DNA of 64,000 bases from CALKJP01 sp046299555 (GCA_046299555.1 JBKBHS010000002.1:248001-312000); one strand, 5' to 3'; shown: positions 43,769 to 52,985, numbered from the stretch's first letter. Notes: generated by a model from the sequence alone, not told the origin. Program-made: numbers and translations.

Positions 43769-45039
43769 GTAATTTCCTCCAAACAATTAATTATGGTATT
43801 ATAAATATGTTTTAATTCCTCTTGTGTAATACAATATGGCGGTACAATGTAAACAATGTTTCCCAAGGGCCTTACAATAATTCCATGTTTTAAAAAATAT
43901 GGAAATAAAAAATGTTTTATTTCATTCAAATAATCCGATTTTTCAGCAGTGCTAACTTCGACTGCTAAAATAGTACCTTTAACTCTAACATCTTTAACCT
44001 TTGAATGAGATGATAAGTTTTGAGCAAATGAATAATTTAATTCACTTATAATTTTAATTTTTTCTAATGTGTTTTCAATCTCAAATAAGTCAAGACTTGC
44101 ATTTGCTGCGCTACAAGCTAATGGGTTAGCAGTAAATGAATGTCCATGAAAAAATGTTTTACGTTTATCATCACTTAAAAAAGCATCGTAAATAAATTGC
44201 TTACATGCAGTAACTCCTAAAGGCATTGCCCCACCTGTTAATCCTTTTGATAAGCAAACAATATCAGCTTTATGATTACAATGTTCTGTTGCAAACATTT
44301 TTCCTGTTCTGCCAAAACCGGTAAATACTTCGTCTGCAATAGTTATACATTGGTACTGAGCACACATCTGAAGCATTAAATCGAGTACTTTTTCATCGTA
44401 CATCAACATACCCGATGCTCCTAAAACCAAAGGCTCAAAAATAAATGCCGCTGCTTGATTGCTTTGTAAAAAATCTTCTAATGCATTTAATGCAGCTTCT
44501 TCATTTCCTAAAAGTGGTGTAGGTATAAAACAAACATCAAATAATTTTGATTGAAAAGCTTGTGTAAAAACATTTCTGGCACTAGCACTCATAGCGCCAA
44601 AGGTATCGCCATGATAAGCATCTTTAAAAGCAATAATTTTATTTTTGCAGGTATTTAGATTATCATGATATTGCAAAGCCATTTTTAGAGCAACTTCTAC
44701 TGCTGTACTTCCATTATCAGAATAAAAAACTTTAGATAAATTTCCCGGAAGTATTTTAAGTAATCGTTCGGCAAGTTCAACTGCAGGCTCGTGTGTAAAG
44801 CCGGCAAAAATTACATGTTCTATTTTTAGAAATTGTTCATACAATTTTTGTGCTACGTAAGGATGAGCATGCCCGTGTGTATTTACCCACCATGAAGAAA
44901 TTGCGTCTATATACGATTTTCCTGTTTCATCAAAAACTAATGAACCGCTACCTTTTGTTATGGTAATTGGCATTTCAGCATCTTTCATTTGCGTATAGGG
45001 ATGCCATACATATTCTAAATCTCTATGAGAAATACTCAT
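43765..45039 (-). CDS. bioA: Adenosylmethionine-8-amino-7-oxononanoate aminotransferase
   Basis: A 424-residue PLP enzyme that converts 8-amino-7-oxononanoate to 7,8-diaminopelargonate. Fold-type I class III features are present: WHPYTQMKDAEMPITI at the N-terminus (BioA-specific), DNGSTAVEVALKMALQYH, AYHGDTFGAMSASARN, ADEVFTGFGRTG and the PLP lysine in LSKGLTGGAMPLG. It overlaps bioD upstream and the LOG gene downstream by ATGA junctions, making bioF-bioD-bioA-LOG one tightly packed operon. Confidence 0.96.
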   Translation of the reverse strand: MSISHRDLEYVWHPYTQMKDAEMPITITKGSGSLVFDETGKSYIDAISSWWVNTHGHAHPYVAQKLYEQFLKIEHVIFAGFTHEPAVELAERLLKILPGNLSKVFYSDNGSTAVEVALKMALQYHDNLNTCKNKIIAFKDAYHGDTFGAMSASARNVFTQAFQSKLFDVCFIPTPLLGNEEAALNALEDFLQSNQAAAFIFEPLVLGASGMLMYDEKVLDLMLQMCAQYQCITIADEVFTGFGRTGKMFATEHCNHKADIVCLSKGLTGGAMPLGVTACKQFIYDAFLSDDKRKTFFHGHSFTANPLACSAANASLDLFEIENTLEKIKIISELNYSFAQNLSSHSKVKDVRVKGTILAVEVSTAEKSDYLNEIKHFLFPYFLKHGIIVRPLGNIVYIVPPYCITQEELKHIYNTIINCLEEIT

Positions 45040-45647
45040 ATATTTTTTAATTGAGAAGCATATTTTGAAATTACTGCAGGAGTAATTTTAGGTTCTTTTC
45101 CAATATGCGCCAATATAGGTAATTGACTATATTTTTTAATAATATCTTCCGACATTTTATGAGGTGGACCATTAAAAATGATTCCTAAAATATTTATTTG
45201 ATGTTTTTTTAGACAATCAATCGATAGTAATGAGTGATTTATACTTCCCAAATAATTTTGAATAACTAAAATGGTTTCTGCATTAAATTTTTTAATGATG
45301 TCTAAAATAAATTCATGATCATTTAACGGAACCATTATCCCCCCTGCTCCTTCAATTACCAGTGTGTTATCGGTTTTAGGTAATTCAATTTCAGATAATG
45401 ATATCTTCACATTTTCAAGTTCTGCAGCAGCATGAGGCGATAAAGGCTGTTCCAATTTGTAAACTTCAGGGTGAATTTTTGTTTTGGTGTTACTAATAAG
45501 ATTTCTAACAGTATCTGCATCGCAGCTAATATAAGAGCCTGTTTGAATCGGTTTCCAATAATCAGCTTGTAATGCTTCTGTAACAATTGCCGATACGACA
45601 GTTTTTCCAACATCTGTTCCAATTCCTGTAATAAATATTTTTCTCAT
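45036..45647 (-). CDS. bioD: Dethiobiotin synthetase
   Basis: A 203-residue ATP-dependent enzyme that closes the ureido ring to form dethiobiotin. The P-loop GIGTDVGKTVVSAI is at residues 7-20, followed by the substrate lysine region YWKPIQTGS and VIEGAGGIMVPL. Its stop overlaps the bioA start (ATGA). It lies 24 bases downstream of bioF. Confidence 0.95.
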   Translation of the reverse strand: MRKIFITGIGTDVGKTVVSAIVTEALQADYWKPIQTGSYISCDADTVRNLISNTKTKIHPEVYKLEQPLSPHAAAELENVKISLSEIELPKTDNTLVIEGAGGIMVPLNDHEFILDIIKKFNAETILVIQNYLGSINHSLLSIDCLKKHQINILGIIFNGPPHKMSEDIIKKYSQLPILAHIGKEPKITPAVISKYASQLKNI

Positions 45648-45671
45648 ACAAAAATTAAAATATCGGCTAAG

Positions 45672-46799
45672 TTAAAGTTTAACCTTTAAAAGTTTAATTA
45701 AATTTTCTATTTCTACTTTCGTATTAAATGAATGAATAATTATTCTCAATCGCTCGTTACCCTCAGGAACAGTTGGACTCATTATTGGTCTAACATCAAA
45801 TCCATTATTTTGTAAAAATTCTGCAATCATTCTTACTCTTTCTTTTCCGAGAATAATAATGGTTTGAATTGCAGTGTAGCAATTATTACCGAGCGGCAAA
45901 TGATAGTTTAAAGCCAACTCTCTAAAGTATGCAGTATTTGAAAGCAATTGCTCTTTCCATTGAGCATGATTGGAAGCCATATACTCATAAGCTGTTTCAA
46001 TAGAAATTATTGCGTGAGGAGGCAAAGCAGTAGTATAAATAAATGAGCGTGAAAAATTAATTAAATAATCTATTAAAACATTGCTTCCAAGTATTGCAGC
46101 TCCATGTACACCAAAAGCCTTACCAAATGTAACTAAGCGAGCAAAACATTGATTATGTATATTTTCTTCAACACACAAGCCATTACCCAATTTACCATAA
46201 ATTCCGGCACTGTGCGCTTCATCCACAATTAATGCAGCTTGGTAATGCCTACATAATTCAGAGATTTCTTTAAGCGGTGCTACATCACCATCCATAGAGT
46301 AAATTGATTCTACTGCTACATATATTTTTGAAGATTGTTTTTTTAATAAACGTTCTAAATCAGCAATGTTATTGTGCTTAAACGAAAAAGCTTTAGCAAA
46401 ACCTAATCGAATTCCGTCTCTAACCGAAGCATGTATTAACTCATCATAAATTATTACATCATCTTTTTTAAGAATAGAAGAAAATAGCCCTACATTGGCA
46501 TCATAACCGGAATTATAAAGTAAAGCACATTCAGAGAGGTGGTAATGTGCAATTTTAGCTTCTAATTTTTCAGTAAATTCAAAATTTCCGGATAATAGTC
46601 TGGATCCACCGGAACCATTTAAATTTATTTTTTTGTTTTTTTCATTAATTAAGTCAAATAATTTTTGAGATCTAGCAAATCCAAAATAATCATTCGATGT
46701 AAAATCAATTAAATGATGCCGGTCTTTGAGAGATCTATATAAAAAGTTTTCTTTTCTTTTATCTAATTCGAGACTTAACTTGTCTAGATGTTGAATCAT
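45672..46799 (-). CDS. bioF: 8-amino-7-oxononanoate synthase
   Basis: A 375-residue alpha-oxoamine synthase that condenses pimeloyl-ACP/CoA with alanine in biotin synthesis. Motifs include TSNDYFGFA near the N-terminus, GSGGSRLLSGN, IVDEAHSAGIYG and the PLP lysine in TFGKAFGVHGAAI. BioF is told from the Spt/Kbl paralogue at 54266-55516 by its place in the bio operon. bioB, bioC and bioH are not in this window. It starts one base before the TerC stop codon. Confidence 0.93.
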   Translation of the reverse strand: MIQHLDKLSLELDKRKENFLYRSLKDRHHLIDFTSNDYFGFARSQKLFDLINEKNKKINLNGSGGSRLLSGNFEFTEKLEAKIAHYHLSECALLYNSGYDANVGLFSSILKKDDVIIYDELIHASVRDGIRLGFAKAFSFKHNNIADLERLLKKQSSKIYVAVESIYSMDGDVAPLKEISELCRHYQAALIVDEAHSAGIYGKLGNGLCVEENIHNQCFARLVTFGKAFGVHGAAILGSNVLIDYLINFSRSFIYTTALPPHAIISIETAYEYMASNHAQWKEQLLSNTAYFRELALNYHLPLGNNCYTAIQTIIILGKERVRMIAEFLQNNGFDVRPIMSPTVPEGNERLRIIIHSFNTKVEIENLIKLLKVKL

Positions 46800-47534
46800 T
46801 TACGACTTTATATTTTCTTTATTTTTTCGCATACGTAAATTTAAGTATTCTACAAATAATGAAAATGCTAAGGCAGCATAAACATAACCTTTAGGAACAT
46901 GAACATGAAATCCATCTACCAATAACAACATTCCAATCATCAATAAAAACGACAATGCTAAAACCTTAACTGTTGGATGATTATTTACAAAGTGGCTTAC
47001 TTTTTCAGCAAAAATGAGCATGATAATAATCGAGAATATTACGGCAGCAATCATAATAATTAAATGTTCGGATAAACCAACTGCCGTTAAAATAGAATCA
47101 AATGAAAATACCATATCTAATAATATTATTTGCATAATTGCATTACTCAAGCTCATTTTTTTTCCACCAACTTTGTGTTTTTCGTCCTCATCTTCTATAC
47201 CGCTTACTTTAGCATGTAATTCAGTAGTACTTTTAGCCAAAAGGAACAAACCTCCTGCAATTAAAATTAAATCTCTTCCGCTTAAATCGAATTGTAAAAT
47301 GCTTAACAAAGGTTTAGTTAGTCCAACAATCCACGAAATGCCAAATAATAAAGCAATACGCATAATTAAAGCCAATGTTAAGCCTAAAAAACGAGCTTTT
47401 TTCTGTTCATGAACCGGAAGTTTATCTGATACAATCGAGATGAAAATTATATTATCAATACCTAAAACAACTTCTAAAATCATTAACGTAGCAAGACTTA
47501 TTAGCCCTTCAACAGAAAATAATACATCAAACAT
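46800..47534 (-). CDS. TerC family integral membrane protein
   Basis: A 244-residue membrane protein with about seven helices. The two TerC signature Asp motifs are present: EVVLGIDNIIFISIV near residue 22 and DMVFSFDSILTAVGL near residue 140, as in TerC/Alx proteins linked to Mn2+ export or metal supply to exported proteins. The gene directly precedes bioF (adjacent stop and start) and so opens the bio operon. Confidence 0.9.
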   Translation of the reverse strand: MFDVLFSVEGLISLATLMILEVVLGIDNIIFISIVSDKLPVHEQKKARFLGLTLALIMRIALLFGISWIVGLTKPLLSILQFDLSGRDLILIAGGLFLLAKSTTELHAKVSGIEDEDEKHKVGGKKMSLSNAIMQIILLDMVFSFDSILTAVGLSEHLIIMIAAVIFSIIIMLIFAEKVSHFVNNHPTVKVLALSFLLMIGMLLLVDGFHVHVPKGYVYAALAFSLFVEYLNLRMRKNKENIKS

Positions 47535-47552
47535 ATATCATAGAATTTTCGC

Positions 47553-47560
47553 CAAAATTA
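47553..47560 (-). promoter_or_regulatory. -7 box for the TerC-biotin operon
   Basis: Minus-strand TAATTTTG fits TAnnTTTG; predicted start about 15 bases before the TerC ATG at 47534. A -33 match is not seen. Confidence 0.5.
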
Positions 47561-47618
47561 AGTAAAAGAAGAAGATAAAAGTTCAGAATCTTTTAATAGT
47601 TTTTGACAATAAAATTTG

Positions 47619-47626
47619 TAGGTTTG
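47619..47626 (+). promoter_or_regulatory. -7 box for pruA
   Basis: TAGGTTTG fits TAnnTTTG; predicted start near 47630, 36 bases before the ATG at 47666. The candidate -33 TTTG lies only 13 bases upstream, too close for the consensus. Confidence 0.5.
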
Positions 47627-47665
47627 CATTCAAATAGTATAAAAAATTCACTTAAAAATAAAGAT

Positions 47666-49297
47666 ATGCTAAAAGGATTTTTTAATGTACCTAAAGCTGT
47701 AAATGAGCCGGTTAAAAGTTATGCACCGGGAAGCCCTGAGAAAATTGCACTTAAAGCAGCAATTCAATCACTCAAATCTGTTGAAATGGATATTCCCATG
47801 TACATTGGAGGTAAAGAAATTAGAACCGGTAAAACTGTTAGAATTGCACCTCCTCATGAGCATAAACATACTTTGGGATATTTTCATCAAGGAGATAAAA
47901 GCCATGTAAAAATGGCAATTGATGCAGCTTTAGCGGCCAAACCCATGTGGGAAAATCTTTCATGGGAGCATAGAGCTTCTATATTTTTAAAGGCAGCCGA
48001 TTTAATTGCAGGACCATACAGAGCTAAATTAAATGCGGCAACCATGTTAGGACAATCCAAAAATGCTTTTCAGGCTGAAATTGATTCTGCATGCGAACTG
48101 ATTGATTTTTTAAGATTCAATGTAATGTACATGGCTGAAATTTATCAGCAGCAACCACAATCTGCTCCCGGCATGTGGAATAGGATTGAGCAACGCCCAT
48201 TAGAGGGATTTGTGTTTGCATTAACCCCATTTAATTTTACCGCCATTGCCGGCAACTTACCTTCTTCGCCTGCATTAATGGGCAATACGGTTGTTTGGAA
48301 ACCTTCCAATAGTCAAATATATTCTGCCAATGTGATAATGGAAGTATTTAAAGAAGCTGGATTGCCTGACGGTGTAATCAATTTAATTTATGTATCTGGG
48401 CCCGATGCCGGAGAAGTAATATTCTCTCATCCTGATTTTGCAGGAATACATTTTACAGGTTCTACAGGTGTATTTCAAGACATTTGGAAAACAATAGGTA
48501 ATAACATACACAACTATCGTAGTTATCCAAGAATTGTGGGTGAAACAGGTGGAAAAGATTATATAATTGCACATTCATCTGCCAACATTAAAGCACTTGC
48601 AACAGCCATTTCAAGAGGGGCTTTTGAATATCAAGGTCAAAAATGTTCGGCTGCCTCCAGAGCATATATTCCTAAATCAATTTGGCCTGAAGTAAAAAAA
48701 CTAATTCAAGAAGATATTGCTTCATTTAAAATTGGAAGCGTTGAAAACTTTACCAATTTTATTAATGCTGTAATTGATGAAAAAGCATTTGACAAATTAG
48801 CATCCTATATTGAAAGGGCTAAAAAAGATCCTGATGCTGAAATTATAGCAGGAGGCACTTATGATAAATCAGAAGGATATTTTATACATCCCACTGTTAT
48901 TGAGACTAAAAATCCGGGCTATGTTACCATGTGCGAAGAACTTTTTGGCCCAATTTTAACTGTGTATGTATATGATGATGAAAAGTATGAAGAAATAATT
49001 AAAATAGCTGACTCTACCTCACCATATGCATTAACAGGTGCACTATTTGCTCAAGACAGATATGCTTTAGAAAGAGGTTCGTATTTATTAAGAAATTCAG
49101 CAGGTAACTTTTATATAAACGATAAACCTACCGGTGCAGTGGTTGGTCAGCAGCCATTTGGTGGCGCCAGAGGTTCCGGAACTAACGATAAAGCAGGTTC
49201 AATGATAAACTTATTACGTTGGGTTTCTCCTCGAACTATTAAAGAAACATTTGTACCACCAACAGATTATCGTTATCCGTTTATGCAGGAAGAATAA
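47666..49297 (+). CDS. pruA: L-glutamate gamma-semialdehyde (1-pyrroline-5-carboxylate) dehydrogenase
   Basis: A 543-residue aldehyde dehydrogenase that oxidises glutamate semialdehyde to glutamate with NAD+, the second step of proline breakdown. The catalytic region is intact: FALTPFNFTAIAGNLPSSPA, the nucleotide loop IHFTGSTGVFQDI, Glu in PRIVGETGGKDYIIAH, and the nucleophile Cys in YQGQKCSAASRAYIP. The signature QQPFGGARGSGTNDKAGS near the C-terminus is typical of P5C dehydrogenase. The ATG at 47666 (MLKGFFNVPKAVNEPV) is used; the frame extends to a TTG at 47603, upstream of the promoter. No proline dehydrogenase domain is fused. Confidence 0.95.
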   Translation: MLKGFFNVPKAVNEPVKSYAPGSPEKIALKAAIQSLKSVEMDIPMYIGGKEIRTGKTVRIAPPHEHKHTLGYFHQGDKSHVKMAIDAALAAKPMWENLSWEHRASIFLKAADLIAGPYRAKLNAATMLGQSKNAFQAEIDSACELIDFLRFNVMYMAEIYQQQPQSAPGMWNRIEQRPLEGFVFALTPFNFTAIAGNLPSSPALMGNTVVWKPSNSQIYSANVIMEVFKEAGLPDGVINLIYVSGPDAGEVIFSHPDFAGIHFTGSTGVFQDIWKTIGNNIHNYRSYPRIVGETGGKDYIIAHSSANIKALATAISRGAFEYQGQKCSAASRAYIPKSIWPEVKKLIQEDIASFKIGSVENFTNFINAVIDEKAFDKLASYIERAKKDPDAEIIAGGTYDKSEGYFIHPTVIETKNPGYVTMCEELFGPILTVYVYDDEKYEEIIKIADSTSPYALTGALFAQDRYALERGSYLLRNSAGNFYINDKPTGAVVGQQPFGGARGSGTNDKAGSMINLLRWVSPRTIKETFVPPTDYRYPFMQEE

Positions 49298-49302
49298 TTT
49301 TT

Positions 49303-49330
49303 AAAAACTCCCTAAATAGGGAGTTTTTTT
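49303..49330 (+). terminator. Intrinsic terminator after pruA, directly in front of truC
   Basis: An 11-bp stem AAAAACTCCCT / AGGGAGTTTTT with a 4-base loop and a longer T run. Its T tract ends one base before an ATG-led 4-codon frame and 11 bases before the truC start codon. Confidence 0.9.
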
Positions 49331-49341
49331 ATGTTTAAACA

Positions 49342-50028
49342 TTGACCTTAGAAATTTTATATCAAGATGAATATTTAATTGCTATTAATAAACCTCATGG
49401 TTTATTAGTGCACCGCTCTCCTATTGCTACAAACACCGATGAATTTGCTGTTCAATTGTTACGTAATCAAATTGGTAAATGGGTGTATCCAGCGCATCGC
49501 TTAGACCGAAAAACAGGTGGCGTTTTGTTATTTGCATTAACTGAAGAAATAAATAAATTACTACAGCAGCTTTTTTTTACTCAGCAGGTAAATAAAGTTT
49601 ATCATGCCATTGTTAGAGGTTTTACGGAAGATGAAGGCATAATTAATTATCCTTTAAAAGGAGAGAATGGAACTATTCAGGAAGCAATTACAATTTACAA
49701 AACCTTAGCAAAATCTGAAATTAATATTTCATTTGGGAAACACGCAACTTCGCGCTATTCGCTTGTAGAAATCTATCCTCAAACCGGCAGAATGCATCAA
49801 ATACGAAAACATTTTGCACATATTTTTCATCCTATTATTGGCGACAGACCGCATGGTTGCAACAAACAAAATAAACTATTTAAAGAAAAATGGAACATGC
49901 AAACCATGCTGCTTCATGCATCAGAACTAAGTTTTAAACATCCGATAAACAATAGAGATTTAATTATAAAAGCTCCTTTACATCAAGAATTTAAAAGAAT
50001 GATTAAGCAATTAGAACTTGATATATAA
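49342..50028 (+). CDS. truC: tRNA pseudouridine synthase, TruC-like (RluA family)
   Basis: A 228-residue pseudouridine synthase of the RluA family, most like TruC, which modifies U65 of tRNA. Catalytic Asp is in AHRLDRKTGGVLLFAL near residue 50, preceded by INKPHGLLVHRS; the C-terminal motif GRMHQIRKHFAHIFHPIIGD is intact. The start is TTG at 49342: the frame has a stop at 49336-49338, and no in-frame ATG occurs before the conserved core. A terminator stands directly upstream. Confidence 0.92.
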   Translation: MTLEILYQDEYLIAINKPHGLLVHRSPIATNTDEFAVQLLRNQIGKWVYPAHRLDRKTGGVLLFALTEEINKLLQQLFFTQQVNKVYHAIVRGFTEDEGIINYPLKGENGTIQEAITIYKTLAKSEINISFGKHATSRYSLVEIYPQTGRMHQIRKHFAHIFHPIIGDRPHGCNKQNKLFKEKWNMQTMLLHASELSFKHPINNRDLIIKAPLHQEFKRMIKQLELDI

Positions 50029-50031
50029 AAA

Positions 50032-50880
50032 TCAATTTAATTTATGTCCGCAGTATTTGCAGTGTATAGCATCTTTATCATGCCCTTCTTTTAAACAATT
50101 TGGGCAATTTTGAGTAGTTAGATTATCTTGATTTTTCATTGCATTATTAAATTCAACTCCTACCAAGCCGGTTGGAATAGCAATAATAGAATAACCTAAT
50201 ATCATAATACAAGAAGCTATAAATTTACCTAAAGGAGAAACAGGAGCAATATCTCCATATCCAACAGTTGTAAGAGTAACAATTGCCCAGTATATACTTT
50301 GAGGAATACTTGTAAAACCGCTGTCATATTCGCTTTCTATTACATACATTAAAGAACCTAAAATAACCGTAATTAGTAAAACGAAATATAAAAACACCAT
50401 TATTTTTCTTCTGCTCTTTCTGAGAGCAATTATTAATATCACACTTTCTTTGATGTAATGCGAAAGCTTAAGTACTCTGAAAACCCTTAATAATCTTAAG
50501 GAACGAATAACTGTAAGATAATGAGACTGCACAAAAAACAAACCTATATAACTTGGTAAAATGGAAAGTAAATCGATAATTCCATAATAACTTGTAATAT
50601 AATTTAGCGGTCTTTTAACAGATATAATTCTCAAAATGTATTCTATTGAAAAGGCAATTGTTACAATCCATTCAATTATATTTAACCAATACCCGTGCTT
50701 TTCTCTAATAGAGGCAACGCTTTCGAGCATTACAGCTGCAACACTTAATAAAATCAAGTAAAGTAATAAAATATCGAAGTATTTACCTGAAGGCGTGTCC
50801 GCTTCGAAAATAATTTCATGCAGCTTATTTTGCCAGGGCTTCAGACCATTATCGTTGGTATGTTCTTTTTGTTTTACCAA
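50032..50880 (-). CDS. Voltage-gated potassium-type ion channel with C-terminal zinc ribbon
   Basis: A 282-residue six-helix channel. S4 carries four spaced arginines (Arg126, 129, 132, 135 in IRSLRLLRVFRVLKLS), and the pore has the K+ filter TVGYGD (205-210). The last 25 residues form a CxxC-x11-CxxC zinc ribbon (Cys259, 262, 274, 277), an odd cytosolic addition. The start is TTG at 50880, because no ATG is present in the frame before residue 51 and a stop lies upstream at 50899-50901. It starts 4 bases after the DUF4835 stop, so it ends the bamD-coaBC transcript. Confidence 0.88.
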   Translation of the reverse strand: MVKQKEHTNDNGLKPWQNKLHEIIFEADTPSGKYFDILLLYLILLSVAAVMLESVASIREKHGYWLNIIEWIVTIAFSIEYILRIISVKRPLNYITSYYGIIDLLSILPSYIGLFFVQSHYLTVIRSLRLLRVFRVLKLSHYIKESVILIIALRKSRRKIMVFLYFVLLITVILGSLMYVIESEYDSGFTSIPQSIYWAIVTLTTVGYGDIAPVSPLGKFIASCIMILGYSIIAIPTGLVGVEFNNAMKNQDNLTTQNCPNCLKEGHDKDAIHCKYCGHKLN

Positions 50881-50884
50881 AGAA

Positions 50885-51796
50885 TTATCTGTTTTGATTC
50901 AGCTTTTGGTATTTTGCAAGATTACCGGGATCAATTTCGGTCATAAGCGTAATAACCTGCGATTTTACATCGGAATAAGCAACACTAAAAATATTTACAA
51001 TCTCATCAGCTTTAGAATTGAAAAAAAGTTGCACATTAAACGATGCAGGTTTAATGGCGTGAATGGAGCGAATTAATTTTAATGCTTCTAAAATTTCTTT
51101 TCTGGCTTCTTCCTGATTTATCAACATTGCATCTAATCCTTTTCTATGATAGCGATACAAACAATGGCGAAGCGGAGTAAAAGTTTGAGTTAGCATATTT
51201 TCTACATACCAATAGCGATTTCTATCGCTTTCAAAAGCTTTCCATCCGGTTTCTGAAGTATTTTGGGCATTATTTACAATTTGCTGAGCTATTTGATAAT
51301 ACTTTGTTCCCCCTTCTAATGAATAGGTATCATAATCGAGTGCAATGATTATATATGCATAATAAGCAAGTACTGAAGCTAAGTTACTGGTAAAGGTTGT
51401 TGGTGAAAATTCAATGGGTTGATATTCGATGTATTTAAACTGAAAATCATTATCAAAATAATTTAATATGGTAGAATTGTAGGATGAGTTAAAAATTGGC
51501 CTGCGTGATTGAACCTGAATAGTGGCTCTAAAATCATCAACCGATGGGCGATCGGTTACATTTATAAAAATACTACATTCTATTCTTTCTTCTACTTTAA
51601 ATACATCGTTTGTCCAACGAGTATTATTCATAAATTCATAGATAGCATTTTGTAAAGTTTCAAAAACTCTTCTATCGGTTCCTTGCACTTGCTGTGCATT
51701 TACCTTTACCGAACAATTTAATTCTTGCGCACTTAATGTAAGGGCACTTAAAAGAAATGTTATTAAAAATATTTTATGATAATAAAGTTTCAACAT
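50885..51796 (-). CDS. DUF4835 family exported protein (PorD-like, type IX secretion)
   Basis: A 303-residue protein with signal peptide (MLKLYYHKIFLITFLLSALTLSAQ). Diagnostic stretches of DUF4835 are ELNCSVKVNAQQVQGTDRRV, FKVEERIECSIFINVTDRPS and PIEFSPTTFTSNLASVLAYY. From memory, this family has been equated with PorD, a component needed for type IX secretion; I cannot verify the name here. Its 5' end overlaps the coaBC 3' end by 23 bases, and it is part of the bamD-rpoZ-coaBC operon. A type IX cargo protein occurs at 61786-63423. Confidence 0.82.
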   Translation of the reverse strand: MLKLYYHKIFLITFLLSALTLSAQELNCSVKVNAQQVQGTDRRVFETLQNAIYEFMNNTRWTNDVFKVEERIECSIFINVTDRPSVDDFRATIQVQSRRPIFNSSYNSTILNYFDNDFQFKYIEYQPIEFSPTTFTSNLASVLAYYAYIIIALDYDTYSLEGGTKYYQIAQQIVNNAQNTSETGWKAFESDRNRYWYVENMLTQTFTPLRHCLYRYHRKGLDAMLINQEEARKEILEALKLIRSIHAIKPASFNVQLFFNSKADEIVNIFSVAYSDVKSQVITLMTEIDPGNLAKYQKLNQNR

Positions 51797-52985
51797 GGTT
51801 TAATATATCCTCAGCAACTTCTTGCTTGCTTTTTAACTCAAAATTTAAACAATTATTGTTTTTATCCATAATAGTAATTTTATTGGTATCGCTTTTAAAT
51901 CCTGCACCTGTGTCATTGAGCGAATTTAAAACTATTATATCTAAGTTTTTTGATTGAAGTTTTTTTAGGGCGTTTTGTTTTTCATTTTGTGTTTCTAAAG
52001 CAAAGCCTACTAAAATTTGTGTTTTTTTCTTTGTTTTACCTAATGTACCTAAAATATCAATGGTCGATTTAAGTTTTAGATGTAATTCCTCCCCTGTTTC
52101 TTTCTTTTTAATTTTATGTTCTGATTTTATTTCAGGAGTATAGTCGGCAACGGCAGCGCTAAGTATAGCTACATCATAGCTGTTTTTATATTTTTCAACT
52201 TCTTTATACATATCTTCTGCCGAAATTACATCTATGCGCTGAATGGAGGGATGTGATATTGTTTGGCTTACGGGACCACTAATTAATATTACTTTTGCAC
52301 CTCTTTGAGCACAGGCTTTTGCAATGGCAAATCCCATTTTACCACTTGAATGATTGCCTATAAATCTAACGGGATCTATTGCTTCATAGGTAGGTCCGGC
52401 TGTTATTAAAATTGTTTTGTTTTTTAGCAAGCTATTTTCACGTTTGGCAAAAAATTCAACAACAATTTTTACAATTTCATGAGGTTCTTTAAGTCTTCCT
52501 TCTCCTATTAATCCTGATGCTAATTCACCTTTATCGGGATTTATTTTTATGTTCCCTCTTTTTTCCAGTAAATCCATATTATGTTGAACGGCAGGATGCA
52601 AATACATATCATGATCCATAGCAGGAGCAAACATAACAGGACATCTGGCAGAAAGGTATGTTGCCATTAATACATTATCACATAATCCATTTGCCATTTT
52701 AGCGATAGTATTAGCCGATGCAGGAGCAATTAAAAATAAATCGGCCCAAAGGCCTAATTCTACATGATTATTCCATTCGCCTTGGTCGCCATGTGTAAAT
52801 GAATGTATTACCGGATTTTTTGATAAAGTAGCAAGTGTTAATGGACTTATAAAAGAAAGCGAAGCAGAAGTCATAATTACTTTGACTTCTGCTCCTGCTT
52901 TAATTAATTCTCTTACAATATAGGCTGATTTGTAGGCAGAAATGCTGCCGGAAACGCCCAATAGGATTTTTTTGCCTTTAAGCAT
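51774..52985 (-). CDS. coaBC: Bifunctional phosphopantothenoylcysteine decarboxylase/phosphopantothenate-cysteine ligase
   Basis: A 403-residue fused CoaC-CoaB (Dfp) enzyme of coenzyme A biosynthesis. The flavin-dependent CoaC domain spans 1-180 (LLGVSGSISAYKSAYIVREL, the catalytic His in GEWNNHVELGLWADL, and PAMDHDMYLHPAVQ). The CoaB ligase domain follows (ILITAGPTYEAIDPVRFIGN, SGKMGFAIAKACAQRGAKV, SAAVADYTPE). It sits in the conserved bamD-rpoZ-coaBC-DUF4835 order of Bacteroidota. Confidence 0.96.
   Translation of the reverse strand: MLKGKKILLGVSGSISAYKSAYIVRELIKAGAEVKVIMTSASLSFISPLTLATLSKNPVIHSFTHGDQGEWNNHVELGLWADLFLIAPASANTIAKMANGLCDNVLMATYLSARCPVMFAPAMDHDMYLHPAVQHNMDLLEKRGNIKINPDKGELASGLIGEGRLKEPHEIVKIVVEFFAKRENSLLKNKTILITAGPTYEAIDPVRFIGNHSSGKMGFAIAKACAQRGAKVILISGPVSQTISHPSIQRIDVISAEDMYKEVEKYKNSYDVAILSAAVADYTPEIKSEHKIKKKETGEELHLKLKSTIDILGTLGKTKKKTQILVGFALETQNEKQNALKKLQSKNLDIIVLNSLNDTGAGFKSDTNKITIMDKNNNCLNFELKSKQEVAEDILNHVETLLS

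Noticed and set aside
45407..45622. Second frame of 71 codons inside bioD
   Set aside because: It is out of frame within a confident bioD and has no start signal.
47014..47412. Antisense frame of 132 codons in the TerC gene
   Set aside because: The TerC gene carries intact motifs across the same bases; the antisense product shows no domain and arises from the hydrophobic codon pattern.
49331..49345. The 4-codon frame before truC as a real gene
   Set aside because: It is too short to be a protein; it is kept only as a possible translation-coupling element.
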